The notes under the pieces were generated by a model that had not been told where the DNA came from, searched no databases, and saw only the letters and a program-made list of their open reading frames with translations. From NCBI RefSeq assembly GCF_026427715.1, contig NZ_CP107558.1, positions 471,001 through 535,000 on the forward strand: DNA of 64,000 bases. The letters are read 5' to 3'. Shown piece by piece: positions 16,973 to 26,403 of this stretch. Origin of the DNA: Methylocystis sp. MJC1. Lineage in GTDB: Bacteria > Pseudomonadota > Alphaproteobacteria > Rhizobiales > Beijerinckiaceae. Made by a program: the position numbers and the translations under genes. Position 1 is the first letter of the stretch. Each line of letters begins with the position of its first letter.

Positions 16973-18139
16973 ATGAATTGGATGCGCCCGCGCGCTTATC
17001 GCCGCCTCGCTTGGATGACGCTGGGCTTTATTGCCGTGGCCGCCGTTGTGGCGCTGAGGCCCGGCGCCGGCGCTCAGGACGGCACGCCCGCGGCGCCGCC
17101 CGCGCCGCCAGTTACGGTTGCGCATCCGCTCGCCGAGACTGTGCCGCGTTTCGACGAATATACGGGCCGTTTCGTGCCGGTTCAGCGCGTCGAGGTGCGT
17201 CCGCGCGTCTCCGGGGCCGTCGAAAAGATTCATTTCACCGACGGCCAGATCGTGAAAGCGGGCGATCTCCTGTTCACCATTGATCCGCGTCCCTATCAGA
17301 TCGCTGTCGACAGCGCTCACGCCGAGGTTGCCCGGATGCAGGCGCAAACCTCGATGCTCTCCAAAGACGCAGCGCGGGGCGAGAGCCTCGTCGGCGGCGG
17401 AACGATCACGCGGCGCGATATGGACCAGCGGCGTGGTGGGTCCGATGCGGCGCGCGCCCAGTTGATGGGCGCCGACGCTTCTTTGCGCAACGCACAGCTC
17501 AATTTGGAATGGACGCAGGTGCGCGCGCCGATTGCCGGGCGCGTCTCCGATCGCCGCATAGACGTCGGCAATCTGGTTCAGGCCGGGGCAACGCTGTTGA
17601 CCACGATTGTGAGCCTGGACCCCATTCATTTCGAGTTCGACGTGTCCGAGGCGGATTATCTGCACTACGCCCGGACCGGGACGGGCCGTCACAAGACGGA
17701 GACGACGCCCGCTTACGTGCGCCTCACGGATGAAGTCGACTGGAAGCGCTCGGGCGCAATCGACTTCATGGACAACCAGCTCAATGTGCATTCTGGCACG
17801 ATCCGCGCGCGCGCCGTTCTCGACAACAAGGATTTGTTCCTGACGCCCGGCGCTTTCGGCCGCGTGCGCGTCAATGGCGGCGATTTCGCCGGGCTGCTCG
17901 TCCCCGACGCTTCCATCGCTTCGGACCAGACGAACAAGATCGTGCTTGTCGTCACGCCGGATCGCAAGGTTGCGGCGAAGCCCGTGACTCTCGGGCCGCT
18001 CCATAAGGGGTTGCGCGTCGTGCTGTCGGGCCTCGACCCTAGTGATCTTGTCATCACGGCCGGCCTCGCCAATCCCATGGTGCGGCCCGGAGCCACCGTC
18101 GCGCCAACCGAAGGCGCGATCGCGCCCTCAGTTAAATAG
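16973..18139 (+). CDS. RND efflux periplasmic adaptor (membrane fusion protein)
   Basis: The 388-residue protein has a membrane anchor or signal at 10-30, then the biotinyl-lipoyl-like halves (RVEVRPRVSGAVEKI and LEWTQVRAPIAGRVSDR), an alpha hairpin between them and beta-barrel domains after. This is the AcrA/MexE layout. The pump gene follows after 11 nt. The start at 16973 is preferred because it places the hydrophobic segment near the N-terminus. Confidence 0.92.
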   Translation: MNWMRPRAYRRLAWMTLGFIAVAAVVALRPGAGAQDGTPAAPPAPPVTVAHPLAETVPRFDEYTGRFVPVQRVEVRPRVSGAVEKIHFTDGQIVKAGDLLFTIDPRPYQIAVDSAHAEVARMQAQTSMLSKDAARGESLVGGGTITRRDMDQRRGGSDAARAQLMGADASLRNAQLNLEWTQVRAPIAGRVSDRRIDVGNLVQAGATLLTTIVSLDPIHFEFDVSEADYLHYARTGTGRHKTETTPAYVRLTDEVDWKRSGAIDFMDNQLNVHSGTIRARAVLDNKDLFLTPGAFGRVRVNGGDFAGLLVPDASIASDQTNKIVLVVTPDRKVAAKPVTLGPLHKGLRVVLSGLDPSDLVITAGLANPMVRPGATVAPTEGAIAPSVK

Positions 18140-18150
18140 GCTAGGGGCGC

Positions 18151-21100
18151 ATGCGTTTTCCGCATTTCTTCATCGAACGGCCAATTTTCGCCGCCGTCAT
18201 CTCGGTGCTGCTCACCATCGCGGGTCTCATCGCCCAGCGCGCGCTGCCGGTGTCGGAATATCCCGACATTGCGCCGCCGACGGTGATGATCACCGCGACC
18301 TATCCCGGCGCCTCCGCGGAAGTCATCGCGCAGACGGTCGCCTCGCCGATCGAGCAGGAGGTCAATGGCGTCGACGATATGCTCTATATCGTCTCGCAAT
18401 CGACGGGCGACGGCTTGCTCACGATCAATGTCGTCTTCAAGACGGGCGTGAATATCGATCTCGCCCAGGTGCTGGTGCAGAACCGCGTCGCCATCGCCAC
18501 GCCGCGCCTGCCGGAGGAAGTGCAGCGCTTCGGCGTCGTCGTGAAGAAGGCATCGCCCGATCTGATGATGGTCGTGCATCTGCGCTCGCCCGATGGTTCG
18601 CGTAGCCAGCAGTATATTTCCAATTACGCCACGCTTTATGTGCGCGACGAGCTGGCGCGCCTCGAGGGTGTCGGCGACGTGCGCGTCTTCGGCGCCCGCG
18701 ACTATTCGATGCGCGTCTGGCTCGATCCGGACAAGGTGGCCGCGCGCGGCATGACGGCGGGCGAAGTGGTCGCCGCCTTGCGCGCCGCCAATCTCCAGGT
18801 GGCGGCGGGCGCGATCAATCAGCCGCCGGCCGCGTCTCCCGGCGCCTTCCAGCTTTCCGTGCGCACGCTCGGGCGGCTTTCCGATCCGGCGCAATTCGCC
18901 GATGTCGTGCTGCGCGCCGACGCCGACGGCCAAGTGCGACTGCGCGACGTGGCGCGGGTGGAGATCGGCGCGCAGGATTACACCGTCAACGCCTATCTCG
19001 ATCGCGATGCGGCGACCGCCATCGCCATCTTTCAGAAGCCGGGGTCCAACGCCCTCGCCACCTCCGCCGCGGTGGAGGAGGCCATGGTTCAGGCGAAGAA
19101 GCAGTTCCCCGCCGGCCTCGATTATTCCATCGTCTATAATCCGACCGAGTTCATTCAGCAGTCGGTGGACGAAGTCGTTCGCACGCTCGGCGAGGCGATA
19201 ATCCTCGTCGTCCTAGTCGTGATCCTCTTTCTGCAGACATGGCGCGCCGCGATCATTCCTGTTGTGGCGATTCCGATCTCGCTTGTCGGCAGTTTCGCGG
19301 TGATGAAGCTCGTCGGGCTCACCTTCAACACGCTGTCGCTCTTCGGCCTCGTGCTGGCGATCGGCATCGTGGTCGACGACGCCATCGTCGTCGTCGAGAA
19401 TGTCGAGCGCTATCTGGCGCAGGGGATGACGCCGAAAGAGGCCGCGCATAAGACCATGGACGAGGTCGGCGGCGCGCTCATCGCCATCGCGCTCGTGCTC
19501 TGCGCCGTTTTCATCCCGGTCGCCTATATCACGGGGCTGCAGGGGGCCTTCTATAAGCAATTCGCTATCACCATCGCTTCCGCGACGCTGATTTCCGCCT
19601 TTGTGTCGCTGACGCTCTCCCCTGCGCTCGCGGCCATTCTTCTCAAACCGCATGGCGAGGAGCATGCGGCGCATGCAGGGCGTTTCGAGTTTCTGCGCCA
19701 TCCGCTCAACGCTTTTTTCGCGCGCTTCAATCGCCTTTTCGACGCCATGTCGGCGCGCTATGGCGCATTGACGGCGCGGCTGGTGCGGGTCGGGCTCGCC
19801 TCGCTTGTGGTCTATGGTCTGCTGATCGCCCTTGCGGCGGGGCTTTTGTGGCGCACGCCGACCGGCCTGGTGCCGACGCTCGACCGCGGCTATCTCATCG
19901 CCGCCTTCCAATTGCCGCCCGGCGCCGCGCTCGACCGCACCGACTCCGTGATGCGGCAGGCGACCAACATTATCCTGTCGCGGCCAGGCGTCGCGTCGAG
20001 CGTCGTCTTCACCGGCTTCGACGGCGCGACCTTCACCAACGCGCCGAACGCGGGCGTCATCTTCGTCACGCTGAAATCCTTCGAGGAGCGCCACAGGGCC
20101 GGCCTCACGGCGCCCGGCATTCGTGACGACATCCGCGCCGCGCTCGCGCCGATCAAGGACGCCTTTGTTTTCGTGCTGGAGCCGCCGGCGGTGCCGGGCA
20201 TCGGGACGGGCGGCGGCATCAAGGGCTATGTGCAGGATCGCGGCGGCATGGGGCTTCCGGCGTTGGAGGGCGCCGCGTGGTCGCTGGCCGGCCCGGCGAT
20301 GCATACGCCGGGCGTCGCTCAGGCCTTCACGCTTTTCAACACGCGCACCCCGCAGATTTTCGCCGACGTCGATCGCACAAAGGCAGAGATGATCGGCGTG
20401 CCGATCACGCGCGTGTTCGAGACCATGTCGATCTATCTCGGCTCGGTCTTCGTCAACGACTTCAATATTCTCGGCCGCACCTACCGCGTCATGGCGCAAG
20501 CCGACAATCCGCACCGCTTGACGCTGCGCGATCTCTCGGAGCTCAAAACGCGCAGCGCCACTGGGGAGATGACGCCGCTCGGCGCCCTGGCCAGCTTCAA
20601 CGATACGACCGGCCCTTTTCGCGTGCCGCGCTACAATCTTTATCCGGCTGCCGAGGTGCAGGTTAATCTCCAGCACGGCGTGTCGTCGGGGCAGGGCATC
20701 GCCATGATCGAGGGGCTGGCGAGCAAATCGCTGCCGCAGGGCTTCGGCTTCCAATGGACCGAGATCGCCCTGCAGGAGAAGCTCGCCGGCAATACCGCGA
20801 TCCTCGCCTTCGGACTTGCTGTCGTCTTCGTCTTCCTGCTGCTCGCCGCGCTTTACGAGAGCGTCGTGTTGCCGCTCGCGGTCATTCTCATCGTGCCCAT
20901 GTGCATTCTCGCCGCCATGAGCGGCGTCGCGGCGCGCGGGCTCGACCGCAATATTCTCGTCGAGATCGGCCTTGTGGTGTTGATCGGCCTTGCGGCGAAG
21001 AACGCCATTCTCATCGTGGAATTCGCCCGGCAGGGCGAAAATGAGGGCAAGGATCGCTTTACGGCGGCGATCGAGGCGGCCCGCACGCGCTTGCGTCCGA

Positions 21101-21297
21101 TCCTCATGACCTCGCTTGCCTTTATTTTGGGCGTGCTGCCGCTTGCGGTCTCGCATGGCGCGGGCGCCGAAATGCGCCAGTCTCTGGGCGTCGCGGTGTT
21201 CAGCGGCATGATCGGCGTGACGATCTTTGGTCTCCTCTTCACACCAATCTTCTATGTGCTGTCGCGGGCGCTCGGGATACGATCCTGGCGGCCTTAG
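18151..21297 (+). CDS. RND efflux pump, HAE1 family (AcrB/MexF-like)
   Basis: The 1048-residue inner-membrane pump begins FFIERPIFAAVISVLL and has the proton-relay Asp pair in GIVVDDAIVVVEN and the Lys in GLAAKNAILIVEF. Two large periplasmic loops and twelve helices are in the usual order. It pairs with the adaptor upstream; no outer-membrane TolC-like gene follows, so the channel must be encoded elsewhere. Substrates are likely hydrophobic drugs or solvents, which cannot be refined from sequence. Confidence 0.95.
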   Translation: MRFPHFFIERPIFAAVISVLLTIAGLIAQRALPVSEYPDIAPPTVMITATYPGASAEVIAQTVASPIEQEVNGVDDMLYIVSQSTGDGLLTINVVFKTGVNIDLAQVLVQNRVAIATPRLPEEVQRFGVVVKKASPDLMMVVHLRSPDGSRSQQYISNYATLYVRDELARLEGVGDVRVFGARDYSMRVWLDPDKVAARGMTAGEVVAALRAANLQVAAGAINQPPAASPGAFQLSVRTLGRLSDPAQFADVVLRADADGQVRLRDVARVEIGAQDYTVNAYLDRDAATAIAIFQKPGSNALATSAAVEEAMVQAKKQFPAGLDYSIVYNPTEFIQQSVDEVVRTLGEAIILVVLVVILFLQTWRAAIIPVVAIPISLVGSFAVMKLVGLTFNTLSLFGLVLAIGIVVDDAIVVVENVERYLAQGMTPKEAAHKTMDEVGGALIAIALVLCAVFIPVAYITGLQGAFYKQFAITIASATLISAFVSLTLSPALAAILLKPHGEEHAAHAGRFEFLRHPLNAFFARFNRLFDAMSARYGALTARLVRVGLASLVVYGLLIALAAGLLWRTPTGLVPTLDRGYLIAAFQLPPGAALDRTDSVMRQATNIILSRPGVASSVVFTGFDGATFTNAPNAGVIFVTLKSFEERHRAGLTAPGIRDDIRAALAPIKDAFVFVLEPPAVPGIGTGGGIKGYVQDRGGMGLPALEGAAWSLAGPAMHTPGVAQAFTLFNTRTPQIFADVDRTKAEMIGVPITRVFETMSIYLGSVFVNDFNILGRTYRVMAQADNPHRLTLRDLSELKTRSATGEMTPLGALASFNDTTGPFRVPRYNLYPAAEVQVNLQHGVSSGQGIAMIEGLASKSLPQGFGFQWTEIALQEKLAGNTAILAFGLAVVFVFLLLAALYESVVLPLAVILIVPMCILAAMSGVAARGLDRNILVEIGLVVLIGLAAKNAILIVEFARQGENEGKDRFTAAIEAARTRLRPILMTSLAFILGVLPLAVSHGAGAEMRQSLGVAVFSGMIGVTIFGLLFTPIFYVLSRALGIRSWRP

Positions 21298-21377
21298 GGT
21301 GCATAGACGAAAGACTTGCGCTCGCGTCCGTTTCCGTCTTTCATTGGCGACGCCGAACGAAAGAGAAAGACGGAGGA

Positions 21378-21689
21378 ATGGCGCGCGACGTCGACCTGAT
21401 GCGGTTGCTGCTGCTTGATCTCGAAGAGAGACAGCTTTCGCCGCCAGAAGCTTTTCTGCTGCCGCTGGAGGAGATCGCGCTCCGCTTCGATCGCACCCGA
21501 GGAGAGATCGTCGACGCGCTTGAAATGCTTCGCGAGGCGGAATTTATCGAGGCGCCGGGCGCTTTCCATGAGAGCGCGTGGATTTTCCGCAAGCTCACCC
21601 GTCGCGGCGTTGAGCTTGCCAATCTGGTCGCCGATGCGCGTCAATGGGACAAGGTGAAAAACGCCTATGTCGACTTGCTTGAGGGCTGA
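21378..21689 (+). CDS. DUF2513-like small protein
   Basis: The 103-residue protein starts MARDVDLMRLLLLDLEE, as in the DUF2513 family, and looks like a winged-helix fold (LRFDRTRGEIVDALEMLREAEF as residues about 34-56). DUF2513 proteins often occur in phage or mobile regions; their function is not known. Its 3' end overlaps the convergent AlgX-like gene by 25 bp. Confidence 0.65.
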   Translation: MARDVDLMRLLLLDLEERQLSPPEAFLLPLEEIALRFDRTRGEIVDALEMLREAEFIEAPGAFHESAWIFRKLTRRGVELANLVADARQWDKVKNAYVDLLEG

Positions 21690-22657
21690 CGCCGCTTTTC
21701 GCGCCAGTCTCTGAGCCACGCCTCGAAGCGTCTGCGGCGGCCAAGCAGAACCTGACGTATTTCAGTCCCGCGCAAGTTGAAGCGGTCGTTTGCTGGTATA
21801 GCCATATAGCGCTCGGCAATCTCAGTGACGACGAAATCCGGCTTGGAGCGCTTTACGAGAGTCCAATCGACATTCGCCGACCAGACGAATTCCAACTCGG
21901 AGACGGTCTCGGCGAGGGCGGCGGTCAGAAAATAGGGGCTGACGCCCGCAAAAGAATCGCCGAACAGCAAGAGCTTGCACTTGTTCCTGGCGTGCGGGTT
22001 CTTGAACACCGCATGGCAGCCGACGTGGATTTCTCCGCCATATTCATGAGCTTCCAGCAGGCGAACGACGGCATTGTCATAAACGCGCGTCGCATCCTTG
22101 CGCCATGTGGCTTCGCGGATCGTCTCATAGACAGGGGGCTCGAGCTTGGAGCCCAAATCGAGCAGGCGACCTTCCTCGACGAAAGGGCGCGCGACGAGAT
22201 CGTCATTGCGCACCAGTCCAAGCGCGTCGCACAGAATTTCATAGCCGAGAAGACAGCCGAGCGGCGTCCAATGCGTGTCCGTGCGCCAATAGAGATCGAC
22301 GTCATCGCGATGCGCGCGCATGAGCGGGACCATGTCGACGTAACCATAAGCTGCGGGGTCGCGCTCGAAAAGTTGGGTGAGGCGCAGCGAGGGCGCAAGG
22401 TCGGCGTCGACGAGCGGCTCGGCTGTCTTGTGGGAATAGATCGTCAGTTTCTCGGGCACGACGAGATGGGCGAATTTGGCGCCGAGCGCGTCGCAGCGCT
22501 TTTTGCGCTCGACGATGAGATCTCGCCAACGCGCCAGCGCTCTATCCGGCAGGTGCCCGGATTCGCGCTCGTATAGCGTCGCGACAAAATTGGAGCCGCC
22601 GACGAGGAAAAGCCATCCATCTAGCCCACGATGGACGAATAGGCTTGCATGACTCAT
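21665..22657 (-). CDS. AlgX/AlgJ-like SGNH acetyltransferase-type protein
   Basis: The 330-residue protein shows FVHRGLDGWLFLVGG at the start, YWRTDTHWTPLGC near the middle and LLFGDSFAG, the SGNH-type blocks of the AlgX/AlgJ/AlgV family that O-acetylates exopolysaccharides. There is no signal peptide at the chosen ATG, which is unusual for a periplasmic enzyme. The start codon overlaps the stop of the upstream methyltransferase gene (ATGA), so the two are translationally coupled. Cytoplasmic action on a sugar precursor is possible. Confidence 0.72.
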   Translation of the reverse strand: MSHASLFVHRGLDGWLFLVGGSNFVATLYERESGHLPDRALARWRDLIVERKKRCDALGAKFAHLVVPEKLTIYSHKTAEPLVDADLAPSLRLTQLFERDPAAYGYVDMVPLMRAHRDDVDLYWRTDTHWTPLGCLLGYEILCDALGLVRNDDLVARPFVEEGRLLDLGSKLEPPVYETIREATWRKDATRVYDNAVVRLLEAHEYGGEIHVGCHAVFKNPHARNKCKLLLFGDSFAGVSPYFLTAALAETVSELEFVWSANVDWTLVKRSKPDFVVTEIAERYMAIPANDRFNLRGTEIRQVLLGRRRRFEAWLRDWREKRRQPSSKST

Positions 22658-23847
22658 TGCGGTTCTTGCGTGCTCGGCGTCGGCGTCGGCGCCTGCGGCT
22701 TGCGCGCGAGGAGAATTGTCGCCGCAGCGAGCTCGAATTGCTTTTCGACCGGCAGCTCCTTGGCCCAGGCTTGCTCCAGCATGGGACCCGGGAAGGCGAT
22801 GAGATCGCTGACGCGCTGACGCAGAAAGGATTTGCGCGCTTTTGGCGGCAGGCCCTCGGCCCAGGATCGAAGCTGCCATGCGATCGCCCAGACGGGATGC
22901 GTGGCGGGATTCACTTCCTGCCGTTCGATGGTGAGATAAGGCTCGAACAATGTGCGAAGGCCTTCATGCGTCATATTAAAGTAGTGATGCGGAAAGCCGT
23001 GCAAGGGCTGCAGGAAAGGCACGCAGCACTTCAGCCATCCGCCGGGCTTCAAAACCCGCGCGATTTCACGCGCGCAACGAAACGGGTCCTTGACATGCTC
23101 GAGGACAGCGATCGAGATGACGCCGTCGAATGACGCATCCTTGAATGGCAGGCTGTCAGCGGCGCCAATGACGTCGGTTGTCGGATAGTCTGCGATCTCC
23201 AGATTGACGACATTGCTGTAATAGACCGGCCGGAAGCCGGCGCCGACATCCAGAACAAGCCCCTCGCGGCAGCTTTCGATCAGCTCGACGGTTTCTTGAT
23301 CGTAGCTATTCTCACTGATCGGAATCTCGTCATCGAGGCTGTCCCGCGCGCGCGTCGCTTCGTCCAGGAAGCAATATTTGCCGCTCTCATTCAGGGTCTT
23401 TTCAGGGTCGAGGAGAAGCGGCCGCAAGGCGGTAAGTTTTCTTGCGCGGATCGCGGGCACCGGGCTCACGCGTCGCTGGCGCCGTTTTTCGCAAACGCCG
23501 AATCGCTCGAAATGCGCCCGCGCGGAAGGGAATTTTCCCTGCTCGATCGCTTGCGCGACGTCGGGATTGCTTTCGAGATAGCGCGTCTCGTCGAAATTCT
23601 CGCAGGTGGCGGCCTCATCCTGCTTGGCGAACTGCCGTCGCCCCTCCACCACGCCAAACTTCTTGAAATGCGCCCAGCCGGACGCGATCCGTCCGGCCCC
23701 AATCGCCTCGGCGACGTCCGGATTTGCCGCGAGATAGCAGCGCTCGTCGAAGGTCGACGGCGTCGGGATTTCCTGGAGCAGCGCAGTTTCGAAGGGATTG
23801 TTCATCAGAAGAGGGGCGCCGAATGAAAAGACCGGGTCGTTTATCAT
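22654..23847 (-). CDS. SAM-dependent methyltransferase with two N-terminal NPDV repeats
   Basis: The 397-residue protein has two tandem repeats near residues 32-72 and 83-122, each with the pattern FDExxYLxxNPDVAxAI ... HFxxFGxxExR. A class I methyltransferase domain (VLDVGAGFRP, then AADSLPFKDASFDGV and VLEHVKDPF) follows at about 200-310. The repeat is known from surface glycan and secretion proteins, but its role is unclear. It is coupled to the AlgX-like gene. The start is uncertain; a second ATG at 23805 is possible. Confidence 0.8.
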   Translation of the reverse strand: MINDPVFSFGAPLLMNNPFETALLQEIPTPSTFDERCYLAANPDVAEAIGAGRIASGWAHFKKFGVVEGRRQFAKQDEAATCENFDETRYLESNPDVAQAIEQGKFPSARAHFERFGVCEKRRQRRVSPVPAIRARKLTALRPLLLDPEKTLNESGKYCFLDEATRARDSLDDEIPISENSYDQETVELIESCREGLVLDVGAGFRPVYYSNVVNLEIADYPTTDVIGAADSLPFKDASFDGVISIAVLEHVKDPFRCAREIARVLKPGGWLKCCVPFLQPLHGFPHHYFNMTHEGLRTLFEPYLTIERQEVNPATHPVWAIAWQLRSWAEGLPPKARKSFLRQRVSDLIAFPGPMLEQAWAKELPVEKQFELAAATILLARKPQAPTPTPSTQEPQ

Positions 23848-23971
23848 AGGTCGTAAAATAAGAAAAACTGGGCCAGAACGGGGCGGGGCCGGGTTTTTAG
23901 GCTCTCTTGGTCTTTGGCCCGCAGACGAATATGTTGCGCGGACAAATATGCAGCGCAGATTGGAGCGGGAT

Positions 23972-24205
23972 GCTATGGCGGATGGCGAGCCGATCGAGGT
24001 CGAAGCATTTTATCATTATGGCTATCGGGGGCGTGACATGATCGCGATTCGTGCGCCCTTCGCGATGTCGACCGACTCGGAAATCATCGGCCGCCGGGTG
24101 CTCGTCGGAAACACGGCGCATCGCGTGCGCGGCGTCTTCCGCCAGATTTCGGGGCCGATCCAAAAGGGTGAGCCTATCGGCGTCGAAGTCGACGAGCGGG
24201 ATTGA
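23972..24205 (+). CDS. Hypothetical protein, 77 residues
   Basis: I do not recognise this protein. The likely start at 23972 follows GGAG; longer in-frame starts run into the divergent methyltransferase gene. It looks like a small beta-rich fold (IIGRRVLVGNTAHRVRGVF) with an acidic end. It precedes the SGNH-like gene by 3 nt and is probably co-transcribed with it. Confidence 0.5.
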   Translation, partial: AMADGEPIEVEAFYHYGYRGRDMIAIRAPFAMSTDSEIIGRRVLVGNTAHRVRGVFRQISGPIQKGEPIGVEVDERD

Positions 24206-24208
24206 TGC

Positions 24209-24976
24209 ATGAAAATATTAGGGCTGGGGCATAGCCATATAGTGGCGATTGCAGAGGGCTGTTACGAGCTCCAGCATCAGGGCGCAACGATCGCTGGCGC
24301 GCGGTTTTGTTCGCGCTTTATTTATCTTTTGGACCCGGCGGTCACGCCGACGCTTCTTGACTCTGTTGACGGCCAGAAGATCAATCCGCGGCTCGAGGAA
24401 ATCATCGCCCAAGAAGACGCCGATTTCGGATTGTTGTCGATCCGCGGCAATGAGCATATCGCGCTTTCCATCGCGCAGCGCTTCGAGCCCATCGATTTCT
24501 TCCTCAGGGAGGAGAATGAACTGCCGCTCGCCGAGGGCGCGACCCAGTTGACCGAGGCAGCGATCCGCGAAACCCTGCGGGATAAAATGGCGGAGACGAT
24601 CGCCATCCTCGCGGCACTGCGCGGCGCGACGCGCATGCCGCTTTATTGCCTCGCGCCGCCGCCGCCTCTGCCGGATTGCCAGATCATGGCCTATCCAAAG
24701 GAGTTTTTCAAAAAGGCGATCGACGCCGAGCGACTCTCGCCGGAAATCTTCCGCTACAAAATATGGCGCGTTGCGTGCCAGCTTTATCGTGAGATCTGCG
24801 CCGCCCAAAACATAATTTTCGTCGAGGTCCCTTCCGCCTTCATTGCGACGCCCGGGCTCCTTGCCCGCGAAGCGTGGGGCGCCGATGCGACTCACGCCAA
24901 CTTGATTTTTGGAAAAGCGATGGTCGAAAAAGTCATCGGCATGCTTGAAGCGCAGCGGGAGTCGGTCGCCCGATGA
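24209..24976 (+). CDS. SGNH-hydrolase-like protein
   Basis: The 255-residue protein opens with MKILGLGHSHI, which resembles a block I with the usual Ser position shifted (GHSH), and near the end has GADATHAN, like the Asp-x-x-His block V. No signal peptide is seen. Its stop overlaps the start of the GSCFA gene (ATGA), so the pair is coupled. Function unknown; glycan or lipid ester chemistry is plausible. Confidence 0.6.
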   Translation: MKILGLGHSHIVAIAEGCYELQHQGATIAGARFCSRFIYLLDPAVTPTLLDSVDGQKINPRLEEIIAQEDADFGLLSIRGNEHIALSIAQRFEPIDFFLREENELPLAEGATQLTEAAIRETLRDKMAETIAILAALRGATRMPLYCLAPPPPLPDCQIMAYPKEFFKKAIDAERLSPEIFRYKIWRVACQLYREICAAQNIIFVEVPSAFIATPGLLAREAWGADATHANLIFGKAMVEKVIGMLEAQRESVAR

Positions 24977-26124
24977 CGTCGCACCCTTATTCGAAACTTC
25001 CGCCCTATGCCTATTGGCGCCACGCCGTGGCGGGCGTCGCAGCAGGCGAGATCGACCCTGTCGTCGAGCCGCCTTTCCGCTTCGGTGCGCGGGAGAAGAT
25101 CGCAGCCGCCGGCAGTTGCTTCGCCCAACATATTGGTCGCTATCTCATCGCCAACGGCTGCAACTATCTGGTGACGGAGCAGCCGCATCCCTTTCTGAGC
25201 GAAAAAGCGGCGCAGGCGTTGAATTACGGCCTCTATTCCGCACGCTACGGCAATGTCTATACAAGCCGGCAGCTTCTGCAGCTCTTCGAGCGCGCCTACG
25301 GCCGCTTTACGCCGAAAGAGAACTATTGGCGCGACGGCGCTGGCGCCGTGATCGATCCATTCCGGCCGCAGATACAGCCGGGCGGATTCAGCTGCGCGAG
25401 AGAGCTCGACGTGGACCGCGAACGCCACTTCGCAGCGGTCCGCGAGGCGTTCGAGACCCTCGACGTGTTGATCTTTACGCTCGGTCTTACGGAAGCCTGG
25501 CGGTCGCGCGCGGACGGCGCGGTCTTTCCGCTTTGCCCCGGCGTCGCCGGCGGTGAATATTCATCTGCCTCGCACGAATTCATCAATCTCGGCGTGGACG
25601 AGGTTGTCGCGGATATGACCGCCTTTCTCGAACGTCTGCGCGACGTGAACCCCGGCGCGCGGGTCATTCTGACCGTTTCGCCCGTGCCGCTGATTGCGAC
25701 CGCCGAGCGACGGCATGTTATGGTCTCGACGCTTTGCTCGAAAGCCATTTTGCGCGCAGCCTGCGACATGCTCGAGCGCACATGCCCGCAAGTCGCTTAT
25801 TTCCCTTCCTACGAAATTGTCGCTGGCGGCTTCACCGGCGCAGATTATTTCGAAGCCGACCGCCGAAGCGTCACGCGCGAAGGCGTCGCGCATGTCATGC
25901 GCATTTTCGAGCGTCATTTCATTCGTCGCAATCTTATGGAGACGGCGCTGCGCAAAACAATGCAAGCGCTTGCCACTCCTGTGGCGCCGACGGACGCGAT
26001 CTCGGACGCCATGAGGCTCATGTGCGACGAGGAAGCGCTCGAACGCGGCGCGATCCCGGCCATAACGGAAAGCTCGGGGAGCGCTGGCGACGATCTCGGC
26101 GCTGCGATTGGCGACGCAAATTAG
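24973..26124 (+). CDS. GSCFA-domain protein
   Basis: The 383-residue protein contains the name-giving motif AAAGSCFAQHI at about residue 46, followed by LNYGLYSARYGNVYTSRQLLQL (split) and the SGNH-like stretch LIFTLGLTEAW. GSCFA proteins belong to the SGNH/GDSL superfamily and often stand near glycan genes; their reaction is not established. It is translationally coupled to the gene before it and faces the AlgX-like/methyltransferase pair across the divergent gap at 23.85 kb. Confidence 0.82.
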   Translation: MTSHPYSKLPPYAYWRHAVAGVAAGEIDPVVEPPFRFGAREKIAAAGSCFAQHIGRYLIANGCNYLVTEQPHPFLSEKAAQALNYGLYSARYGNVYTSRQLLQLFERAYGRFTPKENYWRDGAGAVIDPFRPQIQPGGFSCARELDVDRERHFAAVREAFETLDVLIFTLGLTEAWRSRADGAVFPLCPGVAGGEYSSASHEFINLGVDEVVADMTAFLERLRDVNPGARVILTVSPVPLIATAERRHVMVSTLCSKAILRAACDMLERTCPQVAYFPSYEIVAGGFTGADYFEADRRSVTREGVAHVMRIFERHFIRRNLMETALRKTMQALATPVAPTDAISDAMRLMCDEEALERGAIPAITESSGSAGDDLGAAIGDAN

Positions 26125-26403
26125 CGCGGAGGCGGACGCGACAGATGGCCGCGCTTACTTAGAGCTTCGAGTATTTCGACGGAAGTTTACTTGTCGTCAA
26201 GCAAGGCGCAAGATGGCGCTGGCCTTGCGCCGCATGATGACGTTGCATTGGCCGGGACGGCCTGCCGTGCTTTCCGCTCGCATGTAATCATCCGAGCGAC
26301 AAGAATTCGCGCTATCAAAAGTTTGGAGCGGGGGTGCGCTCTAAGGCTGTTTTTGATTTTTATCACGTCGAGTCATCTCGGCGCTTTTCAGAGAGGATGC
26401 GGC

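Noticed and set aside
19213..21156. A 647-codon open frame antisense to the RND pump
   Set aside because: The pump has all expected motifs; the antisense reading is low-complexity and Arg/His-rich.
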